Assembly: GCA_018398805.1 (NCBI GenBank)
Contig: JAGFBZ010000702.1
Location: 319,001 to 383,000 of the forward strand
DNA length: 64,000 nt
Source: Hirundichthys speculiger
Lineage: Eukaryota > Chordata > Actinopteri > Beloniformes > Exocoetidae
Direction: 5' to 3'
Shown here in pieces: positions 57,804 to 64,000 of this stretch. The notes beneath the pieces were generated by a model, which had not been told where the DNA came from, did no database searches, and worked only from the letters and a program-made list of their open reading frames with translations. Every line of letters begins with the position of its first letter. The stretch's first letter is position 1. Both the position numbers and the translations under genes were made by a program.

Positions 57804-60800
57804 TTACAGCATGTCGTCATCTTCTCCGCCTCCGTACATGTCGGCCAGTTTCTTGAAGCGAGGACCCCATTCACTGAGGCAGTTGTAGTCCTGGTCTCCG
57901 CTGCTGCACGAGTTCAGAGAGGAGAGACTTCCTGCATCAGAGCCGCCTCCCTCGTAGTCAAACACCAGCAGGGAGTCATAGGGAGGTGCTGTCGGGTCGT
58001 TGTCAGCCGCCTTCAGGTTCTGAGGGACGAGCCAGCAAAGATGTTCTCATGTTACCACCGTGACTTCCAGAGGTCTGGAACCAGCTCAGTAGAAGATACG
58101 ACACGTACACGTGAGCGTGTTAGACGACGCTCACGAACGTTTCACTCACTTCATCGATGAAGGTGCCGATCTCATCCGGGTTGGCTGGGCGAGGTCGGTA
58201 CTGAGGAGCCGGCATGAAAGTCGGGCCACGTCGTTCCTGAACACCTCAGGCCGGTTGTCCAGACCGCGGTGAAGAACACTCAGATCAAATTCCTGAGGGA
58301 CAGTAACACAGCAACTCTGAGAACATTCTGGATTTTTACTGATCCTCCACACTTGGTCACAACTCTAATTCACAAGACACACTTTTTATCGTCGTACCAT
58401 TAGCAGAAAGACTAAATCTCCTTTGAATTATCTGGTTTTGTGCATTAAATGACAATAAATGTGATATGGTCTTTAACCCTCATACCGCCGACTGGGGTCC
58501 TCTCGGACCACAGAGGTGTACTTTTTGTCATATCTCAGAGGTGCTTTATTCTATAATTCATATTTTTCATGACTTTGTCAATCAATTTGTTCTTAATTAT
58601 GTCATTTTTTTCTGTTTCTGTTTTATCTGTGCTTTTTAAAAATTCCAATGCATTGGGGTCCAAGAGGACCCCAGTCAAAATCTCTAATTCCGCCTATGTA
58701 TTTTTAATAGATGGAACCATTTATTGAGTCAATGTTTGCCATAGGTCGTAATTTAAAGTATCTTACTTTTGTATTTTTGACTTTTGTATTAAAATTCAAA
58801 GAAAATTAAAATATAGTGACATTTAAATGATTGTGGGTTTATTTAAGTTTTATATATATATTGGGTTCAAAATGACCTTGGTTGGTTTTTACCATAAAAT
58901 ACAACACAAATAATGTTTACTTGAAATTACTGAACACTAAATTATATCAGAATCAAGTCTAACGTGACTACCATAGAGATGGTAATAGAGAGGGAAAAGC
59001 TGCGCTGTAGCCTCATTCTTTAACTGATTTGAAAAATTTCAATGGATTTGTGCTTAGCTAGGATAGGATCTTAATTGCTGTAAAGGAGATCATAAAATTC
59101 CACTGTTGACATTTTTGGGTTAAAGAAAAGTATATTTTCGTTTTATAAAATATTCAAATTGACTATAACTTTCTTAAAATAATAATAATCTGTTGTTGTT
59201 TTTTTCCTCAGATGACATTTAATACATCAGTAATAATATTCTGAGAAGAAAAAAGTTGTAATTTTTCTTTGATGGTTGTTTATTACAGTATTTATTCTTG
59301 GGGTCCACACGGACCCCAGTCAGTAATCCATGTATGTGAAATATGTCGGTAGAATGAGGGTTAAACAAGAAACATTCAACATTCAGTGCTGGATGACAAA
59401 GTAATTGACCCCTTGTAGTTTTTTTGTATTTACCTGGTCATCCTCTCCACCTCCCTCTTCATCATAATAATAAATGTTGTCTCTGATGTCGTCGTCCTGC
59501 AGCAGAGGCTCCTGCTTCTCCACTCTCCTTCGCCTCGCAAACAGCAGCAGCAGCAACACCAACACTGAACAAAGAACACAAAGCTGAGAAAACAAGTCAT
59601 CGCAAACCCAATAAAACCCTGCTGAGCTGCTACAACCAGTACTGAGACCAACACAGAGTAGTACCAGTTCAGAGTCGGTACCATCACCCTGTACAGACAT
59701 GATACACAACATCTCTGACTTCAGTCTGTCAGTGAAGACAGGTAGTTTGAAGACTTCGATAAGTTTGAAGATGCCAACTTCCCAGTGAGGTTAACTCTTT
59801 AAAACCAGTACCCACAGTCGGTGGGTACAGATGTGTCTAGAACAGACCTGGGCAAAACACGGCCCGCGGGCCACATCCGGCCCTTTGTGCGTCTCTGTCC
59901 GGCCCGCATGAGGCCAATCATAAATTACATTTGATTACAACTTAATAAAAAAAAAAAAAAATCTATGTCGTGCGAGCAATACAACTGTGGTGCTTTTATT
60001 TTGAAAGGCGTAGTACTTCCGTGTAGCGTACGTGCATGAAGGTAAACAGCGCTAAGTGATGCTGCCGTTAAATGTGTGCTGTGCTGACGCTAAGAAAGAA
60101 AAGTTGACAAGGAATGACGTGCTTTCAACAAGACATGGACCGCTAAGTATTTCTTTACAGAAATTAAAAGCTGAAGCCGTGATTTGTGCTACACAGATCG
60201 CTGTTTAAAGATTATAATTTGAATCCGCACTACACGACCAAGGTAAAATACAGAAATCTGTCTGATAAAGAGCGCAATAGAGGCTGATGCATTACAAGCA
60301 AAACTGCAAACCCAACAAGGAATTGGTAAAATGAGGTGGAAAACATTGAAACATTATTCATTTAATTGATGTGTTTCTATAGATGTGTTGTAATTCACAG
60401 TTTGAGGAATTTAGTTAAGAATAAATTGGACTTATTAATGATTATTTTTGTTTTTTTACTCGACCTATACGCCACAATTTCACAGAGCCTAATATAAATA
60501 TCTACAGAATAATTGTATTCTTCTAATTACCAGTACCAGCTATTTAGAATATATAATTTAATGCATTTTACAATGGAAGGAAGTTGAGCAGGATTAAGTT
60601 CATGTTATCGTTGATGTGGCCCTCTGACACAACTCAGGTTTTTCATGTGGCCCCTTGTAAAAATTAATTGCCCACCCCTGGTCTAGTGTCATGACTGTTC
60701 TGAGGATTAACATCTCTACAATGTGAAACAGAATCAAATGTTAGACTCACTGAGCAGCAGCAGGACACCTCCAAGTATTCCCAGGATGACCGGCAGGTTA

Positions 60801-60969
60801 TCACCACCTGCTATCCGCAATTTGCACGAAGAACCATCGTCGTCGCAATCACACACTCGGGCTTTGACAGAGCTGAGCTGGCTCAAGCCCTGGTTGTCTG
60901 AAACCTTCATCACCACGTTGTAATATCCGTCAGGCAGGTCAACGGCCAAAGCCAGAAGGATCCCCGTTT
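57804..60969 (-). CDS. E-cadherin-like gene, tandem copy B (3' exons only), one frameshift
   Basis: Four terminal exons of a second cadherin-1-like gene, same orientation and 5' of copy A: 60751-60969 (EC5 end, stalk and TM start), 59434-59564 (TM end, RRRR, p120 site [12 protein letters not shown]), 58150-58292 (cytoplasmic) and 57804-58019 (catenin-binding end, stop TAA). The equivalent of copy A exon 14 should lie just past base 64000, since the flanking intron is present up to the edge. Exon 58150-58292 is one base shorter than its copy A partner (143 versus 144): a base missing at about 58223-58226 changes the frame after FRNDVA. Exon 16 is intact here, unlike copy A. The stalk reads [17 protein letters not shown] against [17 protein letters not shown] in copy A, so this is a true paralogue. 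Cell role presumably as E-cadherin; mammals have CDH3 in this relative position, but orthology cannot be judged from these exons. Confidence 0.88.
58150..58292 (-). other. cdh1 copy B exon 17 with 1-base deficit (frameshift)
   Basis: Plus-strand GTCGGGCCACGTC in copy B corresponds to GTCGGCGCCACGTC in copy A (about 17988-18001). The lost base shifts the frame in the cytoplasmic domain. Splice sites and the rest of the exon are intact. Confidence 0.85.
58477..59360. mobile_element. piggyBac-like MITE at a TTAA site
   Basis: 884 bases bounded by TTAA (58473-58476, 59361-59364), with inverted ends CCCTCATACCG and the complement of CCCTCATTCTACCG. Internal GACTGGGGTCC / GGACCCCAGTC motifs recur. 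No transposase. Copy A's matching intron keeps a single TTAA at about 18094, the empty site. Confidence 0.8.
59843..60680 (+). mobile_element. hAT element with transposase N-terminal remnant
   Basis: 838 bases with ends CAGACCTGGGCAAAACACGG and AATTGCCCACCCCTG; flanks GTCTAGAA and GTCTAGTG (6 of 8). About 60090-60285 translates, with breaks, to fragments like [18 protein letters not shown] and YRNLSDKER, typical of hAT transposases with a BED-type zinc finger. The equivalent intron of copy A has the uninterrupted site GTCTAGTG at about 22295. Confidence 0.8.
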
Positions 60970-61339
60970 CTAGAAACAAAGGGAACATTTAATACAGACC
61001 CTGCATCTTTTCTTCCACTCAAGTCCTTTCAGGTGATGCATATTGACATCCTAAAACATAACCGATTTTGACAATCTGAGTTAAGATTCAGTACCAAAAG
61101 AGTTTTGTCTTTTTTATTTATTGTCCCTTGGAATAGTCAGTTTATTCAGTCTGAGCAATACAGATGAAAATTCACAGCCCATTATTTTAAGGCACAATGC
61201 TAATGTATGACAAACTGGTACTTTAGATAAAGGGGGCTAAATGAACAACTTGGATTCTGTGCCCCGCATTAACAGTTTAATCAAAAATGTTCACCTTCCA
61301 GGTTTTCCTTTTCCATCATTTCCTCCATGTGCCTCAACA

Positions 61340-63190
61340 TAATGCTGCTGTGAAATAACTTCCTCGTTACTCATTACATTATGGCAATAACATAACATGA
61401 GTACAACATCAAAGTCTTTGATCCCGATGAACAGAGGTAACATCCTCTGTACCAGGGCGGGAATTTCGCGGCAGCCATGGCCGTCGTAGCCCTTCTTCTT
61501 GGCCGTGATGCCCTTCCGAAAATTGGTTGCTTAACGGCCACTGTGGCCTTGGTGCCCTGCTCTCTCCCCTTCCTTCGGCTATCATCAGGTTTGCACCGTA
61601 ATTTCCATCGGTAGGCCTACCTGTATTAAAGCTTAACAATCAGAGCGGAGGTGTGTCCTACTGTGGGATCCGTCCACAACTCTATATACGCTCATATCAG
61701 CATTCTGTCTGTGGGATAAACAGCACAAGATACCACGAAGACGACATTAAAGGTAAGTGTTCAAAAAGCCATCTCTTTTCTGGATCAAATAGCTCATCAA
61801 TGAGCCTAAGGACATTAAAGATTGAGCCGAGGACTATAAATTATAATACTATAAATCGTAATAAATCGCTCCCAACTTTAAATTGATAAAGAGTTGCTAG
61901 ACTTGGTTGTAGCAGTAGCCTACTGGCCTCCCTGAGGGGGACCTAGCTATCCAACAAGCTAACTCAAGACTTCTGTAAATCTTTCCTGTCAAGTCTTGTT
62001 GCTATAGCCTACTAAGAATTTTTAATGTTTCAATATCAGACGGAGACTCTCATGTCTCACTACTGTAGCCTTCTGAGCTATGGTTGCTAAGGCAACCCAA
62101 GTAAATGGTCTCCTGCAATCAGCTGTTTTATCGTAAACTAAAGCCTTCAAATAATCCCTTTCTCGCCAAATCAACTTCTGTGCTTTGCTTCTAAGTCTTC
62201 ATTTCATCGGCAAAATCAGGATGCTGTCAAATCAAATTCGATTATAAAGAAATCATCTGTGACTAGATTAGACATCATAAACTCACGATTGATATATGAA
62301 TCAACAACAATTTACAGGCAGGATGACGATGCTGAGATAGATTGATTCAAACTCCGACGTTCCTTGTTCTATACACGATACACTTCTCTGAGATTTCAGG
62401 TGCGCGAAAGTGAAACCTAAACTCTTTAACACGTATCATTACAGAAATACGCTCCGGGGTGGCTTAAGTATTTGAATAATCAGTAGGCTATGAAAACGCG
62501 ATAACATGAATAGGTTCTTCTTATTTTAACTGAAGTTTATGTGGTACATTTAGGAAATAGCATTTGCAAGCAATTAATATATTAACTAGTTGTGCCACTT
62601 TGATTCATCATAAAACTGTTTTAAATTTTTCAGCCAGTGCAAAAAAGACAGGAGGGAGCGTATAGAGAGCTGGAGGCCAACTGTTTTTTTCCTTATGTGG
62701 CCCAGGAAGACCCCAGGTTCTCCATCCCCATCATCATCAGATGATGATTTTAAATTAAACATTTATGGATGTGTAATAACCTGATAAAAGTCCAATGACA
62801 TTGCCTATTCTGTTGTCTGTTTCCCTTTGATAAAAGTCTGGCAGCCTATTAAAAATATCCAAGGTTCTGAATTCAAAAACTGTGTTGTACCGTTTATTAG
62901 CATATCATGTCATATTGTGTTTTTTTTTATTTATTTATCTTTTTTATTATGGCCTTGTTGCCCTGGCATTTGGCCTTTGTGCCCTCAAAAAAAAAGGGCC
63001 TTTGGAGGCCAAGTGGCCTTGTCCCTCAAATCACGAAATTCTAGGCCAACAACAACAACAACAACAACAAAAACTCATCCACAAAAGCTTGGTAGGTGGT
63101 TGTGATAAATCCATATTTCAAGTCGGCCTGTGGGTTGGGGACCACTAAGCTAGACAACTACAGTCAGTTGAAAAAAAAAACAACACACAA
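61340..63190. other. Copy B-specific intron segment
   Basis: About 1.85 kb with no counterpart in copy A, where roughly 300 unrelated bases (about 22950-23260) occupy the place. It has GTGGCCTTGGTGCCCTGC-type words at both ends (about 61545 and 62950), a (CAA)n tract at about 63050-63070 and no recognised gene. Probably a transposon insertion, but no clean terminal repeats were found. Confidence 0.5.
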
Positions 63191-63345
63191 ACTAAAAATC
63201 ATGGACAATTTAACATCCATTAGCCAAGATTCTAATGGACAAAGAGCAGCTGGTCAGCTAAATTTATTTTACATCTTCAAGCACTGAAACTTGGACATAC
63301 CTTAGCCATGAGCTTTTGTCAGTTGTACAAACTGTTAGTCATGAT

Positions 63346-63551
63346 TCAATTCAATTTTATTTGTATAGCTTCTGTTACAATGCCAATTGTCTCCAGGCGC
63401 TTTTCAGAGACCCAGAGCATGACCCCCCCCCAGCAAGATCATTTAACTAAAATTACAATATTAAATCCTAATCAAGGATGACAGGTTAACAAAACCCTTA
63501 AGCCAAACAGTGGTAAAGAAAAACTCCACTTTAAGAGGAAGAAACCTGACA
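63346..63551 (-). mobile_element. SINE-like repeat inserted in copy B intron
   Basis: Starts with the complement of the GAATT tail and carries TGCCAATTGTCTCCAGGCGC, TTAAATCCTAATCAAGGATG and AAAACTCCACTTTAAGAGG. Flanked by a 5-bp duplication ATGAT (63341-63345, 63552-63556). Copy A has the unfilled site at about 23388-23393. Confidence 0.8.
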
Positions 63552-64000
63552 ATGATGCCAACTGAAAGATGAAAAACTAAATTTAGCTAGAATTACAGTG
63601 TCTATAGAGTCTATTAGCTGATAGCATCCGTTAGCCAGGACATGTACACATCTGCCTGCCTCTATATTTGTTTGTTCCCACTGTTTATTGACTAACTTAT
63701 TGCAATGCCAAACATGCTTTTTACTATTTTTTGGGAGACCACAGTCAATGACGGGCAGTTATTTCTTCAGAAATCTTCTAGTTTGTGATCAGATCTCACT
63801 GCTCTGCTCTAGATATAAATAAGTGCATGATTTCCATCTGCAAAGACCAATAATTTTTTTTTTAACCTGTAAATTTTTTACTTGTTTTTAACCCACCACA
63901 TTTTATATGCAGTATTTGTCATAAAACCAGTGTATTTGCATATCAAAAAATCAGTTTGTGTTGGTTAGAAAGAAGAGTTTTTTCAGTCAATATGACTTGT

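Noticed and set aside
59430..59687. Frame with a run of cysteines covering cdh1 copy B exon 16
   Set aside because: It is the wrong frame of the exon; the phase set by exon 15 gives leucines and the RRRR stop-transfer.

Overview
The window is vertebrate nuclear DNA, almost certainly from a teleost fish. Genes are split by canonical GT-AG introns. The two recognisable loci, rasgrp3 and cdh1, have vertebrate domain content and exon phases. The intergenic and intronic DNA is packed with Tc1/mariner, hAT, piggyBac-like and Harbinger-like DNA transposons, L1- and L2/CR1-like LINE fragments, and short fish repeats ending in GAATT runs. No rRNA, tRNA or CRISPR array was recognised.

Layout. (1) About 1-10.87 kb, plus strand: the 3' part of a rasgrp3 gene. 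Nine coding exons cover the end of the RasGEF (CDC25) domain, paired EF-hands, the C1 domain and the C-terminal tail; the 5' exons lie left of the window. (2) 10.9-17.0 kb: intergenic DNA between two converging genes, with a hAT MITE, a complex CA/TA repeat, and a full-length dead Tc1 element inserted in that repeat. (3) 17.05-38.42 kb, minus strand: a complete E-cadherin gene, cdh1 (copy A), 18 coding exons and about 898 codons if one frameshift is ignored. (4) 38.4-57.2 kb: its promoter side, then about 18 kb of intergenic DNA made of minisatellites, LINE remnants, hAT elements and simple repeats. (5) 57.24-64.0 kb, minus strand: the last four exons and 3' UTR of a second cdh1 (copy B). It lies in tandem and in the same orientation as copy A, and the window ends just before its next exon.

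The most notable point is the tandem cdh1 pair. The two 3' ends are near-identical, introns and UTR included, yet each copy carries a different frameshift in the part encoding the membrane-proximal or cytoplasmic tail: a 4-base deficit in copy A's transmembrane/juxtamembrane exon and a 1-base deficit in copy B's next exon. Read literally, neither copy encodes the beta-catenin-binding tail. At least one break is therefore likely to be an assembly or base-calling error, or a recent loss. A short coding stretch just outside the membrane differs sharply between the copies while its flanks match. Several transposons sit in one copy with a clean empty site in the other, which orders the events after duplication.

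RasGRP3 activates Ras/Rap downstream of diacylglycerol and calcium, and E-cadherin is the epithelial adhesion receptor. Nothing here suggests the two neighbours work together; they are simply convergent genes. Exon boundaries were placed by eye from splice sites, reading phase and recalled family sequences, with no alignment software.
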